Below are positions 39,501 through 52,900 of a stretch of 64,000 nt of DNA, one piece after another. The translations under genes and the position numbers were made by a program. The DNA is taken from the NCBI RefSeq assembly GCF_030463535.1, contig NC_132896.1:23541709-23605708 (forward strand). Reading direction: 5' to 3'. Each line of letters opens with the position of its first letter. Position 1 is the first letter of the stretch. A model generated the notes under the pieces. The model ran no database searches. It had not been told where the DNA came from and was given only the letters and a program-made list of their open reading frames with translations. This DNA is from Salminus brasiliensis. Lineage: Eukaryota > Chordata > Actinopteri > Characiformes > Bryconidae.

Positions 39501-42423
39501 CGTTACCCTCTCTGTTTTTCAGCTCTACTTCTTTTGAAAGAAAAAATGAAAGAATTATGAGGCATGTACAGATGAAAGAATAACAGTGGAAATAAGAACA
39601 AATGTTCCCCTGTGGAGGGGCTTTTTCAACAGCTGTATTAACAGCCTTGTTTAATTTGAACATCCTTGGAGAAACCATTAGCCAAGAGTGGTGCATGGTA
39701 TGTTTGTGAAATTTCACAAGTTGTGTATTCTGGCACTAGGACATAGAATACATTTGACCAAATGTTTGAGAACTTTTAAGGTCGAGAGGTGTCGTTACAT
39801 GGTTCTTTTCAAGCGGAGTGCAACTCCATCAGGAGCCGGGGTCAGAAATCAATCATCGTGCCATTGCGAAAACACACATTTACATACTGTCATCTGTGGG
39901 AAATAGGGCATAGAGATGTGAGGCGACTTAGTGAAATGTTGATTTCAGGATTTGCTGTTTCCTGGCAAACTTTCATGTGTGGACAAAAAAGATCCATTGC
40001 TGGTTTTATGCTTTGCATGTCACTTGACAAGATTAATATGAGTTATCTAAAAGCAACAAAAGACCCTATTCATAAGGTTCCACACTGTACACCGTTCCGT
40101 TTTTATGTTCTTGCACAGCAGACGTCTAACAAACAAGAGAATTCCCCTTTATGAGCTTGTAAAGACATAACTGTCTCTCACACTTAGGTTTACTGTGACC
40201 ACATAATTTTATGATTACAATGAAAATGTGCCTGCCTTGATTCTCAATGCAGGTGAATAGTAGTCTCACAGGAAATGGAACAAAATGTCAAGTCCTCATT
40301 GTGAGGCCTATGAATTAAATTTTTAAAGTTCATGCCCTATTTCACTTCTTTCAACAGGACTTGAGGAAATTTGCTGATAATGCTCTTCTGCCAAAGTTAA
40401 AAAGGTCATTATGGACCAAAAAAAAACCTCCACCATATATGTCAGCAATTTACTCCTTGGCATATCTCTTAAAATAGCAGCATTCGATTGTATTTCGAGA
40501 TGCCAGTATCACTGTGATTTACTGTGGAGGAAGGCCAATTATTATATTGCAGATCCATTAATAATTCAGTAATTTGACCCATGACACACTTTCCCGTAAA
40601 ACAATCTCATCCTCTGAGAGCTGTCAAAGATACATTATATCAAACAAGCTGTCCTATGACCTCACTTGGCTCAGCCACAGGCTTGAGCTAGCCAAGTTAT
40701 TTTCAATAGCTGCTAAAGTTCCCAGGATTGTAATTAATTTAAGAGTGGCTACTTTAAGGGACACACTTCGCCATATTCACCCTAATTTAATGAGACACAT
40801 CGCAGCCTTCCTTGAGCTTCAGTGCTTTACTCTGGGATTTTAGCTGGGATTTGTCTGTATTCACACATGTACCCACCCTGCCTCCACAGACAAACAAACT
40901 TGTTAAACAATGCAAGACATGGGCTCAAACACGCACATTATGCACTGTACATAATGTTTATTATTATCACCAAAAGACCTATATATACCAGCCAATTTAT
41001 TAAAAAGACTATACTAATACTCGGTTCACAAAACACAATTCTTCATGGCATAAATCCCACAAGTAAACATTGATTTGAGATCCTGGTCCATGTTTTCCTG
41101 ATGGCATTACACAATTCCTACAGATAGCTTTCACCTTTTTAGCTTTCACCTTCATGCTCTAATTCACCCTGTTCTTCCACATTCATATCCCAGGAAAGGC
41201 CCCTAAACAACACTGGACTTAACTGTTTGAGGCTTTGTGCATACAGCAGGTAAAAGTGGCCCAAATCCAATCTTTCTTGCCATAAGTGACACAGATGTGT
41301 TGTCTTTGTGAAAAGCTACAAAATACACTGAATCTGACATTTTCAGTTCTGATTTGGGTCACTTTCATATGTGGCATTAAAGTCTGAGACATATTCAATA
41401 CACAGCAATGCAGCTAAAATGGAACAAATCCATGTTTTGGCTAAAGTCATTCAGGAGAAATATGGAACCAAATTTTGTTCTTCAAACTAGCTTTTTTCCT
41501 TGCCAAACCAGCAGCTTTTATTTGTTTGCAAATTCAGGACATTTTTCCCCCTACAAAGTCTGGACATTTATGTCTGGAAATGTGTAATAACACATAGACG
41601 CACATAGACATACACCACCAGTTAGGCGAAAGTTCAGAATCTCTTTTTTTTCCTCTCATGGGAACTGCCTGCTGACCAAGGACAATATCCTCCTTTCTTG
41701 CTCAAGAAGACTTGGCTGTGAGCCATGACACCACTGTGAATTTCCTCCTCCATCTTAAAAAGACAAGGAGGAAAAGGCTAACAATAAAAAGAAAGGGAAA
41801 AATATCATATCAGGACTCTGCACACAAATCAAGACAACCCCCCTCCCTCCACCTCTCTTAGGACAGTGTGATAGTGTGTCAATAGATAACCATGGGCTGC
41901 TCAGGTCAGCTCCTAAAGGCCTTGCTGAACCGCAGCCATCGGAGCAACTCTCCCACACAGTCATGTAACGAGGGAATGAAACAATGAAATGCGCCATGGC
42001 ACCTCCTGGCAACAAAGCACTGGTAGATAAACACAGCCCTCAGAGTAGTGTGTTTTCCACTTTTCGTCCATACCATTACGCTGATCAGCCACCGTCTTGA
42101 AGGTGTCTTCCATAAAAAGGACACTTTAATCTTAGAAAAAGTTCCAAATTCATAATTCATTCAACATATATTTTTTGAAAGACTTACCTTGCACTTGAAA
42201 ATCTAAATCAAAATAATAGGAAAGTGGGGCTTAACGCAACACACAAGGGCAGTTAGTACAATTCTGTAGAGATAAGATCCTTGATATATGTAAAATAGAC
42301 CCCTTAGCATTTGCATCTGAGTTTAGAATATTGTTTGTTCCATGACCCCACCAACCCTTTTCTAGAATGAACCATCGACAAAAAGATTGAAATAAATACG
42401 AGTAAAAAGAAAGTGATAAATAG
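36531..42423. other. intergenic, mostly unique
   Basis: Contains a (GGT)n/G tract at 36787-36818 and a G-run at 37455-37471. About 36530-37420 is non-repetitive with open frames of up to 116 codons, but no family is recognised. Near 38793-38825, 'gagataagtattgaaca' resembles the tip of a Tc1-like element. Nothing else is supported. Confidence 0.45.
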
Positions 42424-42795
42424 CATTACATTTACATTTACATTTACATTTACGGCATTTAGCAGACGCTCTTATCCAGAGCGACTTACAAAGTGCTTTG
42501 CTATTTACCCAAAAAAAAACTTAGTTAGTTAGAATAGACTAATAGTTCAAAGAAACCTCTAAGCTTAGACATTACTAAACACAAGACCATAAGGTGACCA
42601 TAGTACTCTAATCGTCCAAGTACTCTCTGAAGAGGTGGGTCTTCAGTCTGAGTTTGAAGACAGCGAGCGACTCGGCCGTTCAGACACCCAGGGGAAGCTC
42701 GTTCCACCACTTCGGTGCCAGGACAGAAAAAAGCCTGGACACTTGTCTTCCGCGGATTTTGAGGGATTTCTGAGGCAAGTCAAGGCATTTGATCA
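42424..42795 (+). mobile_element. teleost repeat, GGCATTTAGCAGACGC family
   Basis: Starts with tandem ACATTT units, then 'ggcatttagcagacgctctt', 'atccagagcgacttaca', 'ggtgggtcttcagtctgagt', 'cagcgagcgactcggccgtt', 'ttcgttccaccac'-like sequence and 'gcctggacacttgtcttccg'. This is one of the most frequent interspersed repeats I know in otophysan genomes. The copy is well preserved, hence probably fairly young. Non-coding. Confidence 0.9.
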
Positions 42796-42814
42796 AAAAG
42801 TGGGTAATTAGAAT

Positions 42815-42960
42815 CTCTCAGCCATAACATTAGCACCACCTGCCTAATATTGAGTAGGTGCCATTTGTGCCGCGACAACAGTTCTGACTATTCAAGGCAT
42901 GGACTCCACTTTTAAAAGCACCTTGTGGTGTCTGGCATCAACACATTCACAGCAGATCCT
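42815..42960 (+). mobile_element. ATCAGCCATAACATTA-family element (fragment)
   Basis: Begins 'tcagccataacattagcacc', followed by 'acctgcctaatattgagtag' and 'ggcatggactccac'. It is the same subfamily as 17225-17366 and is inserted next to the 42.4-kb repeat. Confidence 0.85.
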
Positions 42961-43644
42961 TTATAATAAATAATAATAGTAATAATAATAATCAAATGGA
43001 TAGGGAAAAGTGGCCCTTTTGATGGTGAGAAAAGTGACACATTGAATTTGAAAAAGGAGCAAAGGGATGAGTTGACTCAGATGATAATTAACTTGCAAAG
43101 CGGCTTTAATGCAGTTCCTCTTCTGGGCAAAGGTCCACCGTGGGATCAACAGCTGAGTGCAAGATGTCATAGGAGCACCCGGCACACTGATAATAGTTTG
43201 TCTTAGCATTGTGATCATAAAATAATGTGATAAATTGGGGCATAATTGGAATGTAATGCTGGGCTTTTAGTTTTCCATGATACTTTTGAGAAGCGGATTA
43301 AATCTTACTGAGCAACGAGGATTTGCCTTCTGCCTTCAGTAGTTCATGTAGTTATCTGTTTGTATTTGCTCTATTAGAGCTTGTATCCTTGCAGACAGGA
43401 AGCTGATTAAGGCTCATTGCGGACAGTGTTTGCTACGCTGCCAGCAGCTTTGAAAGTGAAGGTCAGCATTTGACCTCTGTGTCATCAGTAGGCCGCTGTC
43501 TGTGTAGATTGCAAACATGAAGTCCAAGTCAACAGTGGAGTGGGAGAGAGACAACTGTTCTTTTTTCATCCCTGTGCATCTTCTCCTTTCACCATGGGCA
43601 CCTGTCTGCAGACAATACACATTGTATATTTTGTGTGTATACGG

Positions 43645-44060
43645 CCATTTGCAAAAGTTTGGGCACCCATGGGGACATTTTTTTTTTTTTTAATTATGAA
43701 GATAAGATAAGATAGATAATCCTTTATTAGTCCCGCAGTGGGAAAAGTAGTAAACAGTGCATCTGTAGCATAATCATACACAAGCACAATACTTTAGCAT
43801 CTTTCTTAACAAAATTACAAAGTTAATTATCCTCTAAGCGACTGTTTAAAATGAGAAAAAGTCATTGATGCCCACAAGACAGTGGGAGGCTATAGAAATA
43901 TTTTCAATTTACAGTTTCGACAGCATAAAATGATGAGAAAGGCCAGTTTGGGGTAATTCTGGAGGTCAATTTAAATGACAGAGGAAACTGTCAGAAAAAA
44001 ATGCTTATATGCTGGGAAGACCCCCTTATGACTGCCAAGAGCTTTAATCTTACATAAACA
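43645..44060 (+). mobile_element. Tc1-like relic with a nested GATAA repeat
   Basis: 'gcaaaagtttgggcaccca' at 43651-43669 is the terminal motif of a fish Tc1-like transposon. Sequence at about 43855-44050 (gatgcccacaagacagtggg, then tggaggtcaattt) resembles the start of its transposase gene, heavily decayed. Between them, about 43698-43795, lies a different repeat: GATAA units followed by 'cctttattagtcccgcagtg'. Confidence 0.6.
43698..43795 (+). mobile_element. (GATAA)n short interspersed repeat
   Basis: GATAAGATAAGATAG followed by 'taatcctttattagtcccgc' and 'agtgggaaa', a familiar teleost repeat head. It seems to be inserted inside the Tc1-like relic. Confidence 0.75.
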
Positions 44061-46928
44061 TAAACTTCATATAGAGTGATAAGTGAAAAACCTTACGTGC
44101 AACGTTAATGTTTGATGTATACTAGAGAACATGTATAGAAGCCATATAAGTTGTGGGGACAAGTGCAAAGGACGGATCAGTTTAAAATAGAATGATTTGG
44201 AGTGACTACATTTTTACATTTTACATGTCTCTGTATATTTAGTTGTGTAATCAAATTCAATAAAGTGATTGTGGTATCCCTGGTCTAGTCAAAATAAAAA
44301 GTAGGCCCATTTTTCAATTCCAAATGGCCAGATAACGTGAACACATGATTAAGCACATTTCACAACAGAATATTCAATTTTTTTCAAAACAGCAGAAGTT
44401 TTTGGAAAAATAAAAATAAAACCTTTATAAATCACGCATAAAGTAAACAACTGCATAGGTTGCCATTAAGGGCAGTGCTTATCCGTATGCTGAGAAAAGT
44501 TTAAGCAGCATATCCGATCAACATGCCATTGATGTGATGGGGAAAAATGATCAGTGGGTTTTGAAAGGTTAGACTTGTTTTTCTCATACGTGGCACTAAT
44601 AGACCTGTCTCATAAATATAAACATGCATGCATACATTAAGGTGCTCTATTGTCAAATGCATATTAATACAGAGTGAGAAATGAATGTGTTATGCGCTGC
44701 TCATGTTTATATGTATTTAATATCAATGTGAAGTGAAGGGGAGAGAGCATGGTGTTTGGGGAAATTAAAGGCAACAGAATTCTTTCTCAGTCTCCAATAG
44801 TGCTGCCCTTAAGTTCAGCACATAAGTTTGGACCATGGCTACCCCCAGTGGAGGAAGCATGGCACAACTACTCCACTGTCACCTTTTTTTTGTCAGTTTT
44901 TTTGGTTCCTTTGATGATACTAAAATTCCAGTTGTTAATGGAAAGTGTAAAATCTGAGTGAAAAGGGAGGTCATATTTAAACCACTTATTGGCCCCACAT
45001 CATACTGTACTATATACAGAATCAAGGCATTTCTAAACATTTGCTGAACTTGAGCTGTACCGTGGATGTGAATTGCGGCCCATTTGTCTTTTCTTTCTTT
45101 CGCCTTGCCTTCTACCATCGATTAAAAGATTTGGAGGAACTGAAAGAGGCCCTCTGCTGAAAAACCATTGCTTTCATTTCTCAATTACCATCATACTTTA
45201 AACCATGAGACAAAAACCCAACAGAAAAAAGGAGCACAGACGAAAATACTCTCAGGAGGTGGTGGTGGTGGTAGAGGGGGGGCAAATGAGGATGATAAAT
45301 GAAAGCGAGGACAAATGCGCACATTCTGGAGCGCGCCTACATAATGGAGGGCTTTTTTGACTGGGAATGCCCCTGCGCACTGCTCCTATCTGCACCGGCT
45401 CTTTTTGCGGTGGGCCAAGGCCTGAGCAGCTGGAGGGAGCTGATGCAGCTATCAGGTTGCATTACCACTTCCAGCCCATTACAGTGCGGCTCTTTATGTT
45501 CTCCTTAAAAGCAGATCATGTTGAAATACTTCAGTGGGGTGGGGAAGGTGGGGTGGAAAGAGGGCCCCCATAAAACATGAGGAGATGAGGACCTGTCTGG
45601 TAAAATATTAATAAGGAGTTAATTGCTTGTTAATGGACTCATGCTTAGATAATAATGTTTCCATTAGCTGGTCTTTAGGGCTTCTTAACGACAAGCCAGG
45701 TAATATTTTATAAGTTTTTTGTTTCAGTTTTTTGACTGTTTTTGAGGTTGGCATGGTATAGAATAAGCTCTGAAAGGTGCAGGGCTTTGGATGCTTGGAT
45801 TGAAATAATGGGTTAAATGGAGTTCCAAGCTTAAAGGTATATATATATATATATGCATTGTACTTTATATATGTACTTTATATGTATTCTATAGTATTAA
45901 CTGTCATAGTGAATCATCTATATTTAAAAAATGGTTTGGTGAAACTAGGAGTGAAGTTCTTTTAGTAGGAAATGTCAAAAAAAACAACAAAAAAAACGTG
46001 CACAATTGCATCTTTGAAGGAAAATGATACACTCAAACTGCTTTTGTGATAACTTCTTGTAGAATGCAATATTGATGTGGAAATGGCTTGGCTAAATACA
46101 TGAGCGAAAGCGACTGATTTTGCTTCAAATGTGTACTTTCACAAATACATTTTTTATTAGCTCAATTCTGTGTAACTTTTCGCTTTTAAAGTGGACCACA
46201 TGTGCTTGGCTGATGAAAAGAACGGATTTCAAAATAAGCTATTTTTTCATCCCGCTCTCAACCTCTTTGTGGTCTGTTTAATTTATGAAGACAAAACTGT
46301 TGCTGAGAGACAGTGTTGGGTGATCCGCGCTCCACGTCGCGCAATCTCAATCTCATACAGATGGCTTTTTACAGTTGCCTTTTGCAGTCAGTGATCAAAA
46401 ATAGATCAAAAATGCTTTTAGAAAGGAAAGTCCTTTTTCAAATGTTGTCCAGCAGGCCTAGAATCATGAACACAGACTTTTCTGTTTGTTGGAAAGTCTT
46501 TGAAAACTTCACCATAAATATCAAATAAATAATACACATGTAAATATATATATAGCAAACATTTTAGGCACCTGAGTGTTTTGCTTGTAAAAACATATCA
46601 CATAAAAAATACAGATGCAGGTAAACATAAATAAACTAAGAAGAAAGTAGCAGTGTCTTATATTAGAGATAGTTTGAGAACAAAGCTTGGTTCCAGATTT
46701 CTTCTAAATGCCCCCAACCATTGTGTGGATTTGTTTAATTCCATCACCAGCTCACCTGATTTAACATCATTAAGCACTGAGTTACCAGCACTGAGCACTG
46801 AGTTTCTTGTATTTCCTTATTACTCTATTTATGTTTATATCCAAAAGAATACACAGCATATGTGCAGATGTGTAGTGTTACACACACAGACACACACACA
46901 TACAAATATATTTGTGGTAATATATGTA
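44061..46928. other. intergenic, unique
   Basis: No gene supported. It holds a (GGT)n tract at 45257-45273 and a short AT run at 45838-45854. Open frames near 45299-45573 and 46191-46528 have no recognised product. Confidence 0.55.
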
Positions 46929-47548
46929 GTAACATTAACATCACCTCCTTGTTTCTATACTCACTGTCCATATAGGAGCACTTTGCAGTTCTATTAATGC
47001 CCACTGTAGTCAATCTGTATACTTTGTTAGCCTCCTTTCACCTTGTTCTTCAATAGTCAGGACCAAACAGGACCACCACAGAGCAGATATTATTGGGTGG
47101 TGGGTCATTTTCAGCACTGCAGTGATGAAAACATGGTGGTGGCATGTTGTGTGTGGGTACTGATTCAAATGGATCTGATGCAGTGTTTTAACACTGTGTC
47201 CACTCACTGTCCTCTATTAGACCCCCTGCCTAGTTAGTCCACCTTGTAGATGTAAAGTCAGAAACAGAAGCTCATCACCCTATAGTCCTTCATCAGTGGT
47301 TGCATCATAGGATGCTGCCCACAGAGCTGGACATTTCGGGTTGGTGCACTAATCTCAGTACAGCAGCGACGCTGAGGTGTTTAAAAACTTAGCTTGTGTT
47401 TTATCCACTCGTACCAGAACAACACACACTAACACATCACCACCATGTCAGTGTCACTGCAGTGCTGACAATAACCCACCACCCAAATAATACCTGTTCT
47501 GAGGTGGCCCTGTGGAGTCCTGACCATTAAAGAATACACAGTATAGAA
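46929..47548. mobile_element. long-palindrome non-autonomous DNA transposon (MITE-like)
   Basis: The two ends are inverted copies. 'ggtcaggac'-type sequence with 'ggaccaccacagagcag' and 'tcagcactgcagtg' on the left (about 47055-47145) reappears reversed on the right (about 47440-47530: 'actgcagtgctgac', 'ctgttctgaggtggccctgt', 'ggagtcctgacc'). The left outer part ('aacattaacatcacctcctt', 'tccatataggagcactttgc') has no counterpart on the right, so the right end is truncated. I recall this family as abundant in otophysans. It has no coding capacity. Confidence 0.85.
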
Positions 47549-49754
47549 ATGTGTATATATATATACACATTTCAGTATATATAACTAATTGGGCCTTTTG
47601 ACATGTTGACACCAAGTCATAGCAGCAGGGCTCTTATAGGACGTTTCTTTATAGATCAATCAATCCGTAAAAAACATAACACAGCTTTAAAAGGGGGTCA
47701 AGAAACAGGTCAGACAGCACTGGGGCAGAAAATTGTAGGAAATGGTTGGACTGTGACATACACAAGTGTGCTGGACATTTAATATACACCCAGAAATTGA
47801 GTGACACTGTAAAAAAAAAAAAAAGTGAAAATGCATTAACATGCCAAACTTCACATCTTTAATGAAATGTAACATACAGTGTGATGCACAGACACATGCT
47901 TTATACCTTATGTTAAACATATGCCCCAACTTCTTTTTTTTGCTACTGGGAAGAGGTTATGCTGTTTCTACTGTAACCACTAGAGGGATCTACAGTGTCA
48001 TTAATGTTACTGAATAATGATCTCAGTGCTAGAAGCAGTTTTACGCAATAGAATATCATTGGTTTAACTTTGAGATTTACAAAGCAACATTGATAATACA
48101 CCATAAAAAGATCCAATCATTGAACATGTAAGTACACAAAGTACCCATCTTTCATGCATCAGGAGATACATGAACAATGTTTACATTGCTTTATTCATAC
48201 CAGACATCATTTAGCAGTCATAGAGTCAAATTGTATTAGTCTATAGCTGCATTTTAAATGGTTCCCTATTACATGAATAGGGTTCTGTATTGCGTGTCAG
48301 CCATGTAGATGAGCTGTCTGAATTTTTAAATGGTACATTTTCAACAGTCACTAATTGCTATATAGTGAGTAGTACAGGAAAAGTAAATAATTCCATGTTT
48401 TTTGCTTTGTGTAAGAAAATCATTCTTAAACATACACCCTACAAGACTAAAAATAACCCCATAATGTGCATAAATAATATTTACTTATTGTATATTCTAG
48501 TGTTTATTAAAACTCTCTACTGTGTTCTTTTCAATTCCAGTCATAGCAATGGATGTAGGGCGTTCAAAATAAAATGTAGCCTCTTAATTTGTAAAAGGCA
48601 TGCAAATAGTTTTGCAATAACAAGAACTAATCAAATTAAACACAAAACAGTGTGAGAAGTCTGTGTAAGTTGTGACATCTCATAAACTTTATCCTTGTAA
48701 ATAATGAACTGTGGTCCCCTGTTTTAGAAAATATCTACTGTCTCACTCTGTGATCTTATTTATAGTAGGGGGGTGAGTCAGCAAGCCTCCTAGGCCTTAA
48801 TGTCCTTCTTTGCACAATTTACGGTGGCACTGACTTTCCTGTTTTACTCTGTGGTAATCTAAGTGCAAACCGAATAAAGTACAACACCAACAGTCACAAG
48901 CAAAACAATGTGCTTGTTTAGTCTCTCCTTTAGCTCCTTTCAAGTTTTCAAATGCAAACAACTGAGAAATAATGTCAAATAAATCTAAAGGTGCTGAGGA
49001 ACCACAGTGAAAAGAGGTGTAAAGTACTCTGACTGTCGTAATACATACACTATAATGTGCATACTGTCTTACATTTTAATAAATTACATACTACTTATTA
49101 ACTATTCCACTTGAGTGTTTCAGTGCATATAATTTATAGCTGTTAAAATAAACAGAAGCGAATAAAAAAATAAAAACATCCAGCATGGTAGTTTTAATTA
49201 ACTACATTCATTTACTATAGTGCAATTTTAAGTAAGTTTTTCCCCAGCTTCCACGTCACCTTTAACCCTCCATCTTTTACAACTCTGCGTTTTCCCCAAC
49301 GCCTAGTAACTACGATTTCATGCTGTGATAGCACATAATGTATGCATCAAAACGAGCATTTTGTACAGGCACGTAATCAGATTTTCCTTAAGTGAATTAT
49401 AATCTATAATGCAGAAGTCCATTAACCATGGTCTTATGGTCAGAAATGTCCATTAGTACTCGTAACTTGCACATAGTTGCATTTTATTTTGTAATACTTT
49501 TTAATACTACACTTCCTGTGGTGGATACAATGGGCTACAATACTTCCAAGCAAATGTACAAGGAAGGATCTTAACCTCTGATTAAGAAACAGACCCTTTG
49601 ACTCAATTAAAGGGTTTCGGTATGTTTTCTCTTACTGGCAAGGCAATCCTTCGGCATGTAAAAGTAAAAAATGATACTAGCTACAGTGACTCCAGCGAAA
49701 ACGCAGCCGATGTGCAACAGGCATGGCTATGGGCAGCATCTTAAGGTTGAAGTC
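47549..49754. other. intergenic and ar 3' flank
   Basis: Includes a short palindrome near 47551-47573 (gtgtatatatatatacac) and an A-run at 47812-47824. The part next to 49755 should be the ar 3' UTR. No other gene seen. Confidence 0.55.
49483..49488 (-). terminator. candidate ar poly(A) signal AATAAA
   Basis: TTTATT on the plus strand, which reads AATAAA on the ar strand, about 270 nt after the ar stop codon. This is a usual distance, but there is no transcript support. Confidence 0.35.
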
Positions 49755-49913
49755 TTATTTGTGGAAAAGAATTGGCCTGGCCGTGCCAGTGAGGATCCTT
49801 GGTACATGAACAGATATGATGTGGGAGATCATGTCAGGAAAGTTCACTTTCACTGAAAGGGACTGGGACTGGACAAACAAGTCATATGTAAACTGATGAA
49901 GCTTCTTCACAAT
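49755..49913 (-). CDS. ar: ar exon 8 (helices 10-12, AF-2)
   Basis: Last coding exon, 159 nt with TAA at 49755-49757, acceptor gttttag at 49914-49920. Encodes [20 protein letters not shown], then [20 protein letters not shown] and [12 protein letters not shown]. It aligns along its length with human AR (IARELHQFTFDLL...). Human Glu893, Met895 and Glu897 of helix 12 are Asp, Ile and His. Thr of HQFT (human 877) is kept. Confidence 0.95.
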   Translation of the reverse strand: MVKKLHQFTYDLFVQSQSLSVKVNFPDMISHIISVHVPRILTGTARPILFHK

Positions 49914-52900
49914 CTAAAACAGAGAAAGAAAAAAACATGAATATTAAACATTAAAATCCGAACTGAACGCTTATCAATTCTTATCAACCAATTTTTCTTA
50001 ATTTTAACCTTTAGGAGCATTACTACTCTCAGGTAATAAGTATTTATATTACCAAAGTTTTATGTATTTAAGTAAGTTGTTGATCAATTTGTAAATATTT
50101 TAAATGATGATACTTTATTATAATTTTACTCAGTTTACTTTAGCCATTCACAGTCTTTTTCATTTCTTGTTTTGTGTTTGATTTCATTCTGTTCTGTTGG
50201 TTTGGTTTGGTTAATTTTAAGCTGTAGCATTTTATCTAATAAAAGGATCATAGACAATTATGAACTTACTACACAGACAATCTATGATTCTGTTACAGCG
50301 GTTTTAGTCTATATGCAGACATTATCCTTTTTGTAATAATTTGAGACTTTTTTCTTCCTGCAAGTTGGCTTACTGGCACATTTATTCTAAATAAAAAGAA
50401 AAGAAAAATAAAAGAAACACTAATCACTATGTTACACCCCTTTTCCCCAACATTTCTACAAATTTAGCACCACCCACTAGTTAGACATTCTCTGTCACAC
50501 GCATGCTACCAAAGGTAGGAGGGTGAAGGCTAACCCATGTTTCCTCAATGTTTTTAGACACCTCATTGCATTCGGAAGAGGGTGCCTGTTCTAACATTGG
50601 CTAACATTTTGATGAGTGATGGGGAGAGAGATAGGGTCCTTGCCGGTGACTAAACTCGCAGTCTCCCAAAGTTAGGGCCATCATAGACACATCTCCAACT
50701 CCATACTGTTGTATCTGATTGTGCAATGCAAGCTTGTATTCAGCTTTTTTTTTGCAGATTTGTTTCTTCATAGGAATAAATGGGGTGCAAAGGTTTTTAC
50801 ACCCTTCAAATGTAATGATGATACAAATACACTTGTAACACCAGGGATACCAGAACAACCACCTAGTAGCCACCCAGCAACATCACAGTAACCACCTGGG
50901 ATACAACAGCAATCATTTAGCAACCCACTTATGAACCTAGCAACACCAAAACAGCCATCTGAGATACCATAGAGACCACGTAACAACACCATAGCAACCA
51001 TTTAGGAACCACCTGGGAAACAACTATCTAGCAACCACCTAGGAACCTAGAAACACCACAGCAGCCACCTGAGATACCATTAAGACCACCTAGCAACACC
51101 ATAGAAACTACCTAGCAACCGTCTAGCACTCTGCAACAGCATAGCAACTGCTTGGAAGTCCAATGCCAGTTATTTAAGAGTATACAAGCTTTATACAAAA
51201 GTAATAACTTAAAAAAAAACTTTACTTGAGTATAGGTTTACACGCCACATCACAAATCTAACAGTACTCAAAGTGAGCGTCACTTTGTATATCACTTGCC
51301 TTATGAGGTCACCAATATGAGAGTGAAGTCAGTGTCTGTTTGTTTTTTTTTTTCCATCTACACAAAAATGTGTAAAACCTAGGGACTGAGAATAGTTATC
51401 TGACTTATTATTACAGAGAAAACAAAAATAAGAATTTTTTGTTGTCTGACACTGAATTTTCTTTATGCCATTATCTTTCCACAATAATTACAATATCACT
51501 GTGCAACCCTACATATTACAACTGCATTCTCTGTTGGTGTATAAGCCAACACAGAATGCATCACAGTAAAAATATGAGACTTCAATATGTCACCGGATGC
51601 AGGTAGTCCAGCAGCTGTGTGAGCTGAAACAGCCTCTCTGCATGGTTGCTCTGACTTGTGTGTGTAACCAAGCGGTCCAGCTCGTTGATGTAGGTCGTCC
51701 TCAATTCGTCAAAGCACCTCTGGTTTTTCAGCCCTTCCTCTGGAACTGAGACAAATGACATTTCAAGAAGATGAAAAATGTCCCAGAGCAAGTTCACTGC
51801 AAGAGACAGGCCATCAAGTATACACAACTGCTGCTAAATGCTGGAGTATAAGCTGGCATTTTGAAGCAAAAAAAAACGTGTGGGTGTCACTTTTTTTTTT
51901 TTTTTTTCAAAATTTCATCTGCACTCCTGCAAAAAACAGGCTGAATAACTGGAATGCACAATGATATAACTTGATTACAACTGTAGAGCTCCAGCCAAGC
52001 TAGTTTAACATCCACACTCTTCGGAGGGGATAGTTGACGCTGTTCATTAATCCCTAATGAAATATATCCCTTTAATATTGTTGTGGGTGCCTTCGACTAA
52101 AGTACAAGCCTTGGGAGAAGCTCACTTGATTCAAGTTGTGTAAATCTGTCCAAATCGGCATATGCATAAACACTGTATGCTAAGCTGACTTATGCAGGAG
52201 AAAAAGACTGCACTGAGCACTGTTCATATTCTGAAATATGATCACTTTCACTGAAAAAAGATAATGCACCAAATTTACCTCATTCAGATGTCTACAGCAT
52301 TTCTTTATGCATTATTTATACTCCAACACAATCTGGCCTTTTTTGTTTACTTGTTTTAAGTAATATTTGTACTGGGGTGATTTTTTGTGAAAATGTGGAG
52401 AATGAAGTTTTAATGCTTTTTTCAGGGAACACTGTCTAAAGGTAGTACCAGAGTGCATTGCTTAAATTGTTGTATAAATCTATCCAAATAGGTAAATATG
52501 CTTACATTAGACACCATGACCATCAGATTGCCATATGCAGTAAAAAATGAAAACTTTTAAGCAGCACTCGCCATCGGCCCTGTCCTCAAACACAGAGATA
52601 TGGTAACTGTTGGTATAACATAATATTTCATTGCAATAAAAGTAAATTCAAAGCATTTTGTTTTTGTATAACTGAAATGCAGTGGAAAAAAGAGAATCCT
52701 GCTCTCATCCTCAAGTACTGTAATATGGTCACTTGGGAGACTGTGCTGTGAATATATGGCAGCAGCCAGCTAGGCTAGTGAGGAGACAGTATGACGTGAT
52801 TGGACTTACTGATGCTGAAGAGGAGTAGTGCTTTCATACAGAGAAATTCCTCTTGCGTGACCTGAAGTTTGCCCATGCTTTCAGAGAGACGGCACATGCG

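Noticed and set aside
42424..42795. Ordinary tRNA gene within the repeat at 42.4 kb
   Set aside because: No complete cloverleaf with A and B boxes could be drawn; the sequence is a known kind of interspersed repeat.
50838..51152. CRISPR-like array
   Set aside because: Units are degenerate and contiguous with no regular spacers; this is a eukaryotic minisatellite.
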